Shown: one piece after another, positions 1-12,240 of the stretch
Layout: each line of letters opens with the position of its first letter
Numbering within the stretch: the stretch's first letter is position 1
Assembly (NCBI GenBank): GCA_030490835.1
Contig: CM059971.1
Span: forward strand, 71,194,224 to 71,258,223
Reading direction: 5' to 3'
Length of the DNA: 64,000 bases
Source: Annona cherimola
Lineage: Eukaryota; Streptophyta; Magnoliopsida; Magnoliales; Annonaceae
Notes under the pieces: generated by a model
Databases searched by the model: none
What the model was told of the DNA's origin: nothing
What the model saw: the letters and a program-made list of their open reading frames with translations, nothing else
Position numbers and translations under genes: made by a program

Positions 1-2098
1 GCTCTCTATTGTCGGAGTCCCTATTGAATTTATTTTTGACAACAATGCCTTATAATGGTCTCGAATATGCAAATGCCAGCTACGAAGTTCTATCAAGGTT
101 TGACTGTTTAAGGATGGTCATCAATCAGATCTTCAATTTATGAGGTTTATCTTCAATGATCTGATTCATATGTCGTAAAATTCAATAGCATAGTCTATGG
201 GCACTTACATATGACCATGATCATCTCTACATAAGTCAAAATTTTTCATGAAAATTTGAATGTTGACTAATTTTTCATAGTTGAGGGCATGGGTATGTTA
301 AATATTTTCATAAGTATAGGTTTATTCGTAAGAATCATAATTACAATGTTATTTGCAAAATCTAACCTCTGGGGTTAAAAGCATGATATAAAATTGATGG
401 GGGCTTCATGCCAAAAAGAATGGAATTATGATTGGGCTAGAAGGTAAAAATTTATTTTTAAATATTTTTTATAAAATTAAACTAAATATATTTAACATAT
501 ATTTTTAAGTTTTACCATTTTTTGGAGACTAGTAAATATTTTTTATTTTCAAAAATCAGGATATTTTAGTTAGTTTTAAAGGACTAAAATACTCCTATTT
601 GGTTTATAGATTAAATATATTTAAATTAAAATTTTTACAAAAAATAGGTTTTTCGCACCTAGTTGCACCTTGTGCATTTAATTATCCACCATTACAATTA
701 GCATTATGATTGTTGGGCAAAAAGTAGAATTATTGATCTAGACAATCAAACTTCTTAAGAGGACATGCATGTAAGAGAGTGAGAACAATGATGGATGTCA
801 AAAGCACCCGAAGATGTATGAAATATTTTAGTTAAATTGAAATAATGAAAATATTATAATGATAACCTATTACATCATCAATCCAAATATATTTCCTTGC
901 CTGAGGATGTAAATAGGATTAAAATTTTTTATTCTTAATATAACTTTTTAAATTTTCTATTTAATTTTTTAATAGGATGAAATTTTTTTTTCCCAAGATT
1001 ATTTTTAAATTTTCTATTTTTAATGTAAATTTTTACATTTTTAATACTTCTTTTTTCATTCTCAATGCATATCAGTACATTCTCTTCTTATTTATTTATA
1101 CTATTTCAGCCAATTTTGACACATGGATGAAGGTACGATAACAAAGCTAGAACAAGATTACACCTTCAAAATAGATAAATAAATTTCAACAATGAAATTC
1201 AAACGCAAAATTTAGAAAAAAATTCTGGAATATTATTCAATGTTCACAAGTTTTTCAAAATAAAAAAACATAACATCTTTATAGTACTGCTATAGCAAAA
1301 TTTAGCTCATAGAAAACTCTGAGCAAATAGAATTCTGAAAGTGAATTGAAAAATATTCTTAATAAACGTGATTTATTATTTTTAGTAAATCAATATTTAC
1401 TAAAAATAATATTAGAATTTGCTAAAAAGTAGTAAAAATAGAAAAGTAATAAAAAAATAAAATTATAATGGCAGTTATGGTGTCAAGCTTGAAAAAAGTT
1501 TTCCATTAATATATCATAGCTCCCATAATTCTACCTTCATCAAAATTTATGACTACTTAGAACTGTATCACTCTTTTATTGTGCAAAAATCTTTCCAAGT
1601 TTCCATCAAACAATCCTATTCACTTCCTCTTGGCAAATTACTTAACCTTGAATACTTTAGAACAGCTATTGAGAAAAAAAAAACACAAACGTAAGTGAAG
1701 GCAAGCAAAGCCCAATTCTAGAAATATTGGTGGGAGACAACAATCTGGTTTCTTGTTTTTGGTCATCCTACTCACAAGACTCAGTCTAGAATGAAGTTGA
1801 ATTCGTCAAGCTGTGGGTTATCAACCTTTTTTTTTTTCACTTGCAAGTTGTCTATTTTTTTAGGGCTGAAACTGAATGGACGGTTGATTCAAATCATTTT
1901 GATTCGAAAAGGAATTTACTTGTGTCCATTCATATTTGACCCAATTGACAAGTTCTTCCACTTGTCATGCATGTGTTACGGGGATGGTTGCAAAGAGAAA
2001 TTTCCAATACAATATCGATCTTTCTTTTGTATACAATACAAGTATTCTTTTTTTGTTTTTAAAGTATTGTATACAAGTATTCAATGTACATTTTTATC

Positions 2099-2129
<31 letters not shown>

Positions 2130-2380
2130 GTACATATTTGGATGTATCTCCCATTCCATATTCGAAAAAATAATGAGGGTGTCTCCATCAAATCGAGATG
2201 GAAACATGAAATCTTCAAAGCACAAACTATCTTTTGCAGCAGATTTCCAGTTGACCATGTATTTAGTGTGGGTTATAATCTTATTAACTCAAGTTAAATA
2301 AGGCAGGCCTAGGTTTCAAAAGTACCGAAAGGGAATAAAGAGGCATGATATTATGCAGCCAGCCACATGGGTGTCCGCAA
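1..2380. other. Intergenic, no gene recognised
   Basis: AT-rich sequence without a convincing coding region. The overlapping open frames at about 1791-2301 have low-complexity composition (runs of F, Y, I) and cross an (AT)n tract at about 2100-2124, so I do not call them genes. Around 460-690 there is an AT-rich segment with the same core (TTTACC..., TATTTAA...) as the hairpin MITEs elsewhere in the window, ending near a TTGCACCTTGTGCA-like stretch. Confidence 0.6.
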
Positions 2381-2389
2381 AATCCATTT

Positions 2390-2640
2390 ATTATTTTTTT
2401 TTACAAATATATAAAATTAAGAGTATTTAATTTATAAATCAAGTTTTATTATTTTTAGAAATATTTATATTCTTATTTTTAAATATAAAGGTATTGTCAT
2501 AATTTTACGGGCAGAAAATTACAACAATGACTCTATGTTTAAAAATAAAAAAATATATAAACATATACAAAAAGGTAAAACTTGATTTATATATTAAATA
2601 TATTCAACATGTAATTTGTAAAAAAAAAAAAAAATTTAAA
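2390..2640. repeat. AT-rich hairpin repeat (MITE-like)
   Basis: The two halves are inverted copies: TATTTAATTTATAAATCAAG near 2425 pairs with CTTGATTTATATATTAAATA near 2580, and the TTTTACGGGCAGAAAATTA segment lies at the centre of symmetry. The core matches the hairpins at about 47821-48192 and 33262-33558. Ends and target duplication are not clear. Confidence 0.5.
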
Positions 2641-3513
2641 AAAAAAATTTCTAGCCGGCCTAGGCCGGCCTCGGAGGATCTTAAATAAAAGTGTCGATGG
2701 GATGCTTTGCGGTTGAGTTTTCTTTTGCTTTCTTTCTTTTTTTCACCTGGATTTGGGAATTTCGTGTCCTCAACAAGGCAAGGGGATTTTATCTTCCATA
2801 AATATTCAAGTGAAATACATTACTAATGTGGATAAAATCTATAATTTCTGTTTATATTGAGTTCCTTTCTTATATAGTCTCCTGTAATTAAATCGCCTGT
2901 AAAAAATGTCGATTCAAATTATTCAGTACTTTTATTTTTAAAAATGGATGTGGCAGGCCTGGATATTTTCACCGAGAGCAAGACTTTGGTGGTTTCCATA
3001 TATTTATAAAAACTAATAAAAAAATTTCGGCCTCTCTAAAAAGAATCACAACATTTTACGGATGGCATCTAAATCATTAGTAATTATATATTTTAGTTAA
3101 GATAAAATGATATAAAATGAGATTTATCTGTTGAATTATAACATCCCACATTGGTTAGGATGAAGGAGGAAGCCTGAGCTATAAGTAGAAGCCGTTGGTA
3201 ACTCTGTCGATGTGCCTTTTGGGGTACATTCAGAGTACTCACAATGACAAAACCATACAGGCTAAGGCTCAAAGTGGACAATACTTGCTACAGTTGGGCC
3301 TAGGCATTACATTAATCAAATCCATAAACTAGTGTAAGATCTATATTAACATGCATGAAAAATATACTTCTTCATATTGCTGTAGGCAACGTATATCGTT
3401 TCAAAATAAAAATTTTAAGCAAAATTTTTTCTTTCTTCTTTTTGTGGTGCATAGAAAATTATAAATGAATAGTATTCTTTATTTTTTTTGTTGGCAATTT
3501 TTTTTTTTTTTTT

Positions 3514-3832
3514 GGATTCCGATTATATGCTCCTGGGAACACAAACTTAGAACTCTTGGGTGCAGATAACCCATTTTAAAATTTTTTAAAAAGTTTCATA
3601 AAATTGTTAATTTAAGTGTTGTAATATGCATACAAATTTTTGCGATTTTTGGATTTTTGAAAATCAGTAAATGCCACAGATTTTAAAAAATCAGAAAAAA
3701 TCTAAAAATCTCTTTAAAAAAGGTAAAAATTGATAAACATGTTAAAAAATACTTGCATTAATAATTGAGTAAAAAATTTCAAAAAAAAAAAGAAAATGGT
3801 TATATGCTCTTGGGAGCACATAACTGGGATTC
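3514..3832. mobile_element. Hairpin MITE, Mutator-like (no coding capacity)
   Basis: The left end GGATTCCGATTATATGCTC is matched by the inverted right end, read on the minus strand as GAATCCCAGTTATGTGCTC. Both arms then run into AT-rich inverted sequence, so the whole element could fold into one hairpin. It sits in a T-rich target, so a 9-bp duplication cannot be proven. The ends resemble those of the element at 62911-63307, which has a clear 9-bp duplication. Confidence 0.6.
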
Positions 3833-4853
3833 GTTTTTTTATAGCTCTATTTTGCATTAGTACCCCTTTCCGTTTGTCATTTCACCATTTAGATGTCCTA
3901 ATCTATTGATTAATTTATATCGATATTTAAGAAAATTCTACTTATTTAATATTGTTGTAGGCAACGTTGTTTGAAAATAAAAAATTAAGCAATTTGTTTC
4001 TTTTTGTGGGAGGTACACATAAATGGATAACATTCTTTATTTTTCGTCTCAACATTAATTTATTGTAGATACTATTGATTTGGCAAAATTAACATCCACT
4101 TATTAAGCAGTTTTTACAAGAAGACCCGTGGTATCAACTTTGATATGGTTTTTCACAGCCTACATAGATATAACCAAATGACAAATCTATAAAATAGCGT
4201 CCTTAAATTAAGCTCACCTGATCTTAATGATAGAATATAACTAGCTTAAACTCTTAACTTCTGTTAAAATTTCTAATAAAAGTGTTGATAATAAGGATAT
4301 ATTTTCATGGTTCCGAAGTGAAAATATTTTTGTCAAATCAACATTTATGGAGTAAAAATTGTAAAATGGCAAAAAATTTTATTTTTATTTTGAATTCTCT
4401 TTCATAAATGTACCGGTCTTTCATACTATGAAAATTGACAATTTTTTATATTTAATTTTTAGAGTTAATTTCAAATATACTCACTCCGTTTTCCCTTAAT
4501 TACAAATATAGGAATATTTAATAATTTTAAAATTTCAAAATACCCTTGATTGATCTAGTATTCATTGTTATTTGTGTCATATCCAAACTGTCAAAACTCA
4601 TTTTGCTTAACTTCACTCTCAAGTAGGGTGAGTTTCCATCACATTGTTCAACTTTTTTCATAAATGAATGACTATAATTATTAAATAATAAGGGGCATTT
4701 TAGAATTTCCTATGATGAATAACGATGATTTTTAACTATGCATGATGGAATGAGCATGGATAAAATTTTACCCATACTTACAAGGTGTATGTGAAAGTTT
4801 TCAAACTTAGTGAGTATATTTCTAATTAAAGACAAATGTAATAATTATATTTA

Positions 4854-5144
4854 GGGTGTGTTTGGTTGGGGGTAAAACTTTTGATGAAAAGTTTTTGAGG
4901 TAGAAGTTGTCACATTGATAGAAAATGATGTGATATAATAGGAGTAATGATGAGAAGTAAAGAGAATAAAGTTAAAATAGATAGGTTAGTTGTATAGATA
5001 GTTGTGTAGAAATGATTGAAAAGTAGGGTAGTTTGTATAGAAAAATGTGAAAAAATAATTAAAAAATAGAGTAGTTATGGAGAGTGAAAAGTTTTAGATT
5101 GAAAAGTTTTGATTGACATGTTTATATCCCAAACAAACACACCC
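4854..5144. mobile_element. Tourist-like MITE (PIF/Harbinger type)
   Basis: A 291-bp element starting GGGTGTGTTTGG and ending CAAACACACCC, flanked on both sides by the trinucleotide TTA (4851-4853 and 5145-5147). That TIR plus 3-bp TTA/TAA duplication is the signature of Tourist/PIF-Harbinger MITEs. It has no coding capacity. The internal sequence (GATAGGTTAGTTGTATAGAT and similar) recurs in degraded copies near 8487, 16288 (inverted), 38262, 52265 and 53276. Confidence 0.8.
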
Positions 5145-5147
5145 TTA

Positions 5148-6017
5148 AAAGTAACCCTAAAATTTTATTTTTGAAAATAAAAATGGGCATAAGCATTCAT
5201 TTCTTTTTTATTTTTAAAAATCAAATAAAATAAAAATGGCCAAATTTCACCAATAGAAAATCGAGATGGTCCTTGCATATTTGATTTAAAAATTGAAAAT
5301 AAAAATAAACATTTTTTCTACAGTCTCTCCCTCCTATTGCGCCCGCAATACTGCGAAGCTGTATGAGATGGACCTGAGCAATTGACGTGGAAAATACCAA
5401 TGTTAACATTTTTGGCCTTGAATGGCCAGCCTTGGGAATGGTCCTTCCAAGCAGTTTTGGCAAAGTTCAAAGAGGTTGTAGTTTGATAATCCAAACAAAA
5501 TAGTTCTTGAATTATTTTTTTATGATATCCTTTTACAATATCATTTATATTTTGTTACAATTCAAGATCAACTTACTCGATGCATTTTATAATTTTTATT
5601 TTATATATTTCTTCTGTCTAGCATAGGTTGAAACTCCGACCCGGACCTCTTGGACACAGGATTTTTACAACCCCCCGTGTCGGCTCATGAATTATTATGG
5701 CCATGTATAAATAACAGGGAATTTACTGTTGGAGGACTGTTTCCTCCCATAAAGAGTAGCACATGTAAGGTATTTATAATTCCATGTTGCACCAACCATT
5801 TTTCAAAATTCATATAATGAATTGCACATGCCACCAGCCATTTTGAGTTATTAATGCTTGGAATTATCTCAGACAACTCAAAGGTCAAAAAAAAAATTGC
5901 TACTTTATTTTGTGCATAGAGTAGAGTATTTTTGTTGGCAGATGGATGTGCAATTTTCAAGTGCTTTTCAATTAATATCAAACCATTTGTTAACCTGTCT
6001 CACATTTATTAGACTAA
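5148..6017. other. Intergenic region upstream of the BAHD gene
   Basis: No gene recognised. The minus-strand open frames at 5221-5463 and 5685-5981 show no family features and probably occur by chance. This stretch should contain the distal promoter of the acyltransferase gene. Confidence 0.5.
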
Positions 6018-6023
6018 TATAAA
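6018..6023 (+). promoter_or_regulatory. TATA box of the BAHD gene
   Basis: TATAAA lies 118 bp before the chosen ATG at 6136. With the usual spacing of about 30 bp, transcription would begin near 6050, giving a 5' leader of roughly 85 nt. It would also leave the out-of-frame ATG at 6041 outside the mRNA. Confidence 0.5.
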
Positions 6024-6135
6024 CACACAATTCCTAGTCCATGAAGGCGTGGAAGCGACCGAGCGTATCCACAAGGCTTTCCTTCTCCTTAATTTGTGCC
6101 TGCCACGTAAAAGTTGTCTTACTTTCCAGGGCAAC

Positions 6136-7449
6136 ATGTTTGAGGTTCATATCATCTCTAGAGAGACCATCATCCCATCCTCTCCAACTTCACATTCCAC
6201 CCCTGCATTCACCCTCTCGCTGCTTCATCAGATTGCTCCTTGCACATACGTCCCACTCATTCTCTACTACTCTCGAGACCCCTCCAAAATTAGCACCGTA
6301 GATGATGTCTCCACCAAGCTGAAAACATCTCTCTCCGAGGCATTGTCTGACTTCTATCCATTGTCTGGAAGGCTCAGAGAAGATGGCCTCACGGTCGACT
6401 GCAACGACGAGGGCATTGACTTCTATGAAGCCCGAGTGGACGGCCAGCTCTCCGAGTTCCTTCTAGAGCCGGCTGCCCATGAATGCAACCGGTTTCTCCC
6501 TCCTGACTACCACTTTGGGAGATCCAACAGGCCGAACAAGCTCCACGCAGCCCAGCTCAACGTTTTCGACTGCGGGGGCGTGGCAATCGGCTTGTGGATT
6601 TCCCACAAGGTCGCTGATTGCAATTCCCTGGACTCATTCCTCGATAGATGGGCTATAACTGCTCGTGGAGCTGACGGAATGGCAGCCCCCCTCTTCGATT
6701 CCGCCAGGATTTTCCCAGCAAGAGAGTGCCAGCTGAAAAGTCAACTGGGCTTTTCCATGCACGAGAACGTTGTAAACAAGAGGTTCGTGTTCTCTGCTGG
6801 CGACATCGCTAGACTTAGAGCTCGAAAACATCAAGATCAGCGTCGTCCCCCAACACGCGTTGAGGCTGTCTCCGCTCTAATCTGGCAAAGCGTGATTACA
6901 GCTGAGTGGAAGGAAGAAGGGGAGAGGCTGTTTATAGCAATGCTTGCTGTGAATGTGCGAGGGAGGAAGACGCCACCTTTGCCAGACCATTTGTTTGGAA
7001 ATCTGTGGGTCGATGCCGTCGCCTCATGGCTATTCGATGGCCGAGAGCGCAGTACTGGAAATTTCCTGCAGTGCTTAGAAGGGCGGCTGAGGGATTCCAT
7101 CAAGAAAGTAGACCGTGACTACATGAGCCCACTGCAAGGCCCAGATGGTTCTTCCAAGGTTACTCAACCCTTGCAAGAAGTGCTGCAGAAATATTCGGGT
7201 GAATGTGGCGTGGAGATTTGCTTTTTTTCGAGTTGGTGTAGGTTTGGTTTGCATGATGCTGATTTTGGTTGGGGAAAGCTCACCTGGATCAGCCTTGCTC
7301 AGATTCCATTTAAGAATCTTATCATGCTGATGGAGACGAGAAGTGGAGATGGAATTGAAGCATGGGTGAGCATGGATGCGGGAGAGATGACTGCATTTGA
7401 GCAAGATGAACATCTCCTCTCATTTATTTCTCCTCCTAAACTCAATTAG
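6136..7449 (+). CDS. BAHD acyltransferase (vinorine synthase-like)
   Basis: An intronless 437-aa enzyme of the BAHD family, which in plants transfers acyl groups from acyl-CoA to alcohols or amines, usually in the cytosol. Family motifs are in the expected order and spacing: an N-terminal VHIISRETIIPSSPT segment, YPLSGRL at about 74-80, the catalytic HKVAD (His157, Asp161), an FFSSWCRFG stretch at about 363-371, DFGWG at 376-380, and LMETRSGDGIEAW near 398-410. Length is typical (about 420-450 aa). The start is ATG 6136, with A at -3; the frame stays open upstream to 6049 but has no in-frame ATG there, and the family's conserved N-terminus begins right after this methionine. The SSWCRFG/DFGWG/RSGDG pattern resembles vinorine synthase and related clade III enzymes. 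The actual acceptor and donor cannot be read from sequence. No frameshift or stop is seen, so it is probably functional. Confidence 0.93.
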   Translation: MFEVHIISRETIIPSSPTSHSTPAFTLSLLHQIAPCTYVPLILYYSRDPSKISTVDDVSTKLKTSLSEALSDFYPLSGRLREDGLTVDCNDEGIDFYEARVDGQLSEFLLEPAAHECNRFLPPDYHFGRSNRPNKLHAAQLNVFDCGGVAIGLWISHKVADCNSLDSFLDRWAITARGADGMAAPLFDSARIFPARECQLKSQLGFSMHENVVNKRFVFSAGDIARLRARKHQDQRRPPTRVEAVSALIWQSVITAEWKEEGERLFIAMLAVNVRGRKTPPLPDHLFGNLWVDAVASWLFDGRERSTGNFLQCLEGRLRDSIKKVDRDYMSPLQGPDGSSKVTQPLQEVLQKYSGECGVEICFFSSWCRFGLHDADFGWGKLTWISLAQIPFKNLIMLMETRSGDGIEAWVSMDAGEMTAFEQDEHLLSFISPPKLN

Positions 7450-7738
7450 AAGAAATGATAGGCTTTGTATCTTTTAGACATTTCTTCAATGTGACCACTT
7501 ATAATTTTAATATCTTTATGCTTAATTGAAAATTTATTTCATCCATTTTGTTTATGGTCATTTATATTATTATGAAAATCCTTTCATTTATTTGGTCACT
7601 ATACAAGGTTCCATTACAAATATGCAAAATCAACATAATAAAAATTTTAATGTTAAATGTCAATCTTAAAGTTTTATTTTCAACGTCTAAACGATCTAAA
7701 ACATCATTAGATAAATGATTATATAAAGTGTTATTATA
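7450..7738. other. 3' flank of the BAHD gene
   Basis: AT-rich sequence containing the presumed 3' UTR and polyadenylation region. No distinct signal can be singled out. It ends at the first copy of the 9-bp target duplication of the next element. Confidence 0.4.
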
Positions 7739-8116
7739 GGGTAATTTGCATATAAACCCACATAGTTTAATCGATATTGCAGATATACCCACGTAGTTTT
7801 ACGAAATGCATATTACCCCCACATAATTTCACCAAAATTATGTATTACCCTCAGGCCGTTAATATTTGCCGTTATATTTTCAAAAATGACGAAAATGCCC
7901 TCATCTTCATGGGGTGATATGCAATTTCGTGAAACTATAGATGAGGGTATTTTCATCATTTTTCAAAAATATAACAGCGGATATTAACGACAATTAACGG
8001 TGTGAGGTAATATGTAATTTTGGTTAAACTATGTGTAGGTAATATGCATTTTGTGAAACTACATGGGTATATCTGCAATTGACGTCAAACTATGTGAGTA
8101 TATATGCAAATTAACC
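7739..8116. mobile_element. Mutator-type MITE with perfect 9-bp duplication
   Basis: A 378-bp non-coding element. The left end GGGTAATTTGCATATAAACC pairs with the right end, read on the minus strand as GGTTAATTTGCATATATACT, and inverted similarity continues through most of the element. It is flanked by GTTATTATA at 7730-7738 and at 8117-8125, a perfect 9-bp duplication as made by Mutator transposases. It lies about 290 bp downstream of the BAHD stop codon. Confidence 0.85.
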
Positions 8117-8486
8117 GTTATTATATTTTAATTCATATGTAAATGAATCTAATTAAATATTTCTCATAATTTACACACAAACATATAATTTTTAGTAAAT
8201 GTGGTCAGACATATATTTGATTTGAATGAAACTTAGTTTTCTAGCTGAACAACTGATGTTAAATAAAATATATAAAATAAATTTTCCATCAAATATTAAA
8301 ACTTTTTAAGTCATGATGCAATATCTTTGTCAATCTCTGTACTTTCTTGAATTATTGATTGGGACAATTTAGGAAGAAGTCCTGTTCAATACAAGTGTGA
8401 GCTTTGAGCCTCAATGTCACACTTGCATAACCCTTTATAAAAAAATTTATTTGGACCCACATTAAATGCTAAAAATAAGAATGTAT

Positions 8487-8727
8487 GTTAGCAATGATAA
8501 AACTTTTAATGAAAAGTTTTTCAATGTAAAAATTTTTGTAATGTGAGAAAATAATATGATTTAATAAGAGTAATGATAAGATATAAAGGGAATAAAGTTA
8601 AAATAGATAGGTTAGATGTATGAGTAGTTGTATAAAACTGATTGAAAAGTAAGGTAGTTGCATGGAAAGAAGTGAAGAAATCATTAAAAATATGAAATTT
8701 TGCAGAGTGAAAAAATTTAAAATTGAA
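8487..8727 (+). mobile_element. Degenerate Tourist-like MITE
   Basis: Shares the internal sequence of the intact copy at 4854-5144 (AAAACTTTT-ATGAAAAGTTTTT, then AAAGTTAAAATAGATAGGTTAG, then TTGAAAAGTA-GGTAGTTG). The terminal GGGTGTGTTTGG sequences are lost. Confidence 0.6.
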
Positions 8728-11700
8728 CCTAACTAATCATTTTAAGGCTAGGCTCAAGGGTTTAGAAATAGAAATTGGGGCTTAAGATATAAGATTAGAA
8801 TTAAGGTTGATTCCAACCACCTAATCAAAATCGAGTTGCATTCTTGAGAACAATAGTTGACTTGTGTAACAGTGGAAGTATAAGTATGGAATACTTAATA
8901 ACATCTAGCTTTCTTTTCTCACAAATCCTACACTTGGCCTTAAGACTCGTTGACTATATAGTAAAATCTTCTAAAAAGAAGAAAACTCAGTTATTAATCT
9001 CTGAGTTCTGAATTGAAAATTCTATACAAGGTTCGGAATATCAATATTGGGGGCATATCGGCCCCTCCAAAAATGATACTCTATGAGTGTATTGAGTCCA
9101 TATCAGACTGTATCGGATGGAATTTTTTTAACCCAAAAAATCTAAAAAAAATGTAAATAATTCTAAAAAATAAAAAACGAAAAATACCTACTTAATTCAC
9201 ATACTTTGCCCATGTATAGGACGATGTATTGGTGGATTTTCTCTTATAAGTAGTTATTTACGGAATGGGTAATATGACTTTTACAGGCAATATTCAACTA
9301 GAAATAAAAATATCATACTAAAACTAAGTAATAAACATGAAGACAATAAAAAATAAATAAATGACAACCTTTACATATCAATGAAAGCTAAACTGAAGTA
9401 GCAATATTAAAAAAATGTGATTTTTAAATTTGCAAATTAGGAAAAAAATATTTATAAACAAAATATTTTGTGAAAACATATGTCAAACATGTATTTATTT
9501 TTATATGAAGATGAAAAATTGAAGCATTAAACAAATCATGTTTTTTCATTTTCCAAATTATAAATTTTGAAAAATCAAAAAAAAAAATTTTAAATACAAA
9601 AATCACACATTATCACCAAAAAATAACAATACGCATGGATCATCAATAATGTATTATATAGAGTATGGACATAAAACATGTATTTGATATTAATATTTTT
9701 AAAATTTTTAAATCTGAAAAAATTAAAAAAATATTTTTGGTCAAAATATTTTGTGAAAATAGAGGTAAAACACATTTTATTTTTGAAGATGGAAAAATGA
9801 AATGGTTGCATTTTCAATATTTTTATTTTTAGAAAATGAAAAATAATATAAAAATTACAAATCTAGCACAATAATAGAATGAAATTAACAAACCATATGC
9901 GGATCTTAAGTTTTAAACCATTTGAAAGAAGAAATCTCACCTTTTATGATTTTTCCCCAAAATGGGTTCTTCTGGCTAGATTTGGAATTGCACCTAAAAT
10001 AACTTGTTTTTTGACAAATCAACAGCTCCAACCTCATCAGTTTTGCCTCCCTTTGCTTTTTTATGGGTTCTTGTCCATTTTTTTCAACTCGAAAAAATAG
10101 ATTTTCACGAGATCGTCAGATTCAATGCTCGAAGAAACTAGATATATCAACTAGTTTGAGGAAGCACCAATAGCTGGGTCTACTTACATTTTCTTTCCTT
10201 GATTTTTCAATTTTTGAATCCCTTCCATTAGACCTTTAAAGACCATATTTGGAAGCTTATCCAAAAGGCATAGTAGGTGCATAGCAAAACCCCATATGGA
10301 CAAGCCTATGATTGGGTTAGAGCAACCCAAAGTAGAAAAAAAAAGGACCTCTATAGAAGTTGTTAAGTGTGACAATGTTACATAGCTGCAAGGTTAGCAT
10401 CAAACAAATTCAAATGGGAGTCAAGGGTCAAATCAAAGAATTTACCCATTGGAGAGGGTTATGAATTTCAAGGTATAAAGAGCTTAGTTGCTGCATGAGC
10501 AATAGGTAGAACAGTTTACACATTAGAAACCCATGCACTAAGTAGGCATGATCTGACCAAGACTTCCTATGAGCTAGAACAAAGAAGGATTAAGCCCTAT
10601 GCATAAAAGTACAAGCATTACACATCATATACCAAGAGTGTTATGATGCTTATGAATTTGTTTATCATGAGCAGGATTGCAGGTTTGGTGGAGACTCAAG
10701 ATTAATCAAAAAGATTCTGCAATGAACCAAAGGTTGACTGACTTTTTCCATCTAACAAATAGAGGAGTGGTGTACCTTCCGTCAACCTCAATGGTTGTCG
10801 TAGGCATAGGGATCTTGCCAAAGACCAATCCTCCACAACCATCAATGATTTAGAGTTGAAAATATAAATGCCCCCATTAAAGATCGATACGCACTACTAC
10901 CTGAATGATGATTCAAGTGCTACAAATCCCTACAGAAGTTTGCGTGCTTTCTTCCCCTCAAGTAGACAATTTTAGAGAGTTTCACACCTTCATGGATACC
11001 GAGAACTTACGATCTTAGAGCTTGTAGAGAGAGAAAGACTCTGTTAAGCTTGACCTCCATCTCCAATGTCTTCTCTTAGAATTGGTACTCCAAATTGGAA
11101 AGTTTTACTTTCAATGCTTTGAGGTTGCTCACCATAATCACCCACAAAATCAATGTTATGATATCTTGATAGGATTTAACTTTGATTCCTACAATTCATT
11201 GAACCAATACAATTACAAGATACAAGAAATCTTGTTGTGTTGATCTCTCTAAAATTATAAACTAGTTAGGTTATTCCAAATTCTAATAGCCAAAGAACAC
11301 ATCAATTATTCCCCTTCCATTGATATAGTTTTTAACTACCTAATTAACAACTTAGAAGGAATGCTAGTAGGTTAGAACATTATGATTTAGCATTCAATTT
11401 CTTATATATCACCACAACACCCACCCTCTGCACTTGTGGTGCAAAGCCCACCAATTTTGAGGCCCTAACATCCCAGCTTGGCTTAGAACAAACCTAGCCC
11501 TTTAGGTCTTATGGGAGAAAAATATGCGAAAGTTGGAATAAATCTTCAAAAATATCATCCTTAAAGAGGAGGCCCTGCCATAAACTAGTGTCATCGCTCA
11601 TGGGACTCTTTAGATTGCCATGTGACTCCCCACTTTTGATCAATCTAAGGAAGTTGCTAATAGATCTCAGTTGATGAAGCCATGAAAGACAATACCATGA

Positions 11701-12240
11701 TAGGGACTTTCAGATGACACAAACCCTCTCGATGTCACATATTTGTTACCCGCTCATCGAGTAAGTTATGATGAAAGACACTTCTCTTGGGTTGAACTCC
11801 TCTACAAATGTGAGAACTTTCTCTTATCACCATCTCTTCTAATTTGTCACCCTCAATTCCCCAATGCAACCATGGAGAACACCTCATAGATTGGTAAAGG
11901 AGTCACTTAATTTCTTAATTATATGCATCCCAATAACCTACTAAGTAAGTTTTGGGTAATACCTTGTCAACAATAATTGGACAGGCTAGCTAAAGTGTTT
12001 CTTCAACCCATAGCTAAATTCCGCCGAACTCAAATTGGGTAAGCTAATTTTGATATATTGACACCCCCGAATTCCCTCAACATCTAGATATTGGGAGGTT
12101 AGCCTCGCCTATGATTCTCCTCTAATCAACTAGGATATTATATCCTCTAAAAAAGATAATAGAAAGATTGATCTTCTTATACAATCTTCTCATGTATAAG
12201 GTTAGATTGATTGCTAGGTAATTTTTTAAAAATCATAAGC
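8728..12240. other. Repeat-derived intergenic DNA, no gene recognised
   Basis: No coherent coding region. Around 9420-9830 it is extremely AT-rich with local repeats (AAAATATTTTGTGAAAA appears at about 9460 and 9745). From about 9880 to 12200 the base composition becomes more mixed, like decayed retrotransposon sequence, but I could not match it to a protein domain. Confidence 0.4.

Noticed and set aside
1791..2301. Overlapping open frames of 168 and 121 codons
   Set aside because: Low-complexity composition, crossing an (AT)n tract; no domain.
6049..6135. Upstream extension of the BAHD frame, making a 466-aa protein
   Set aside because: Position 6049 is GTG, not ATG, and a plant mRNA would not normally start there. 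The conserved family N-terminus begins at the ATG at 6136.
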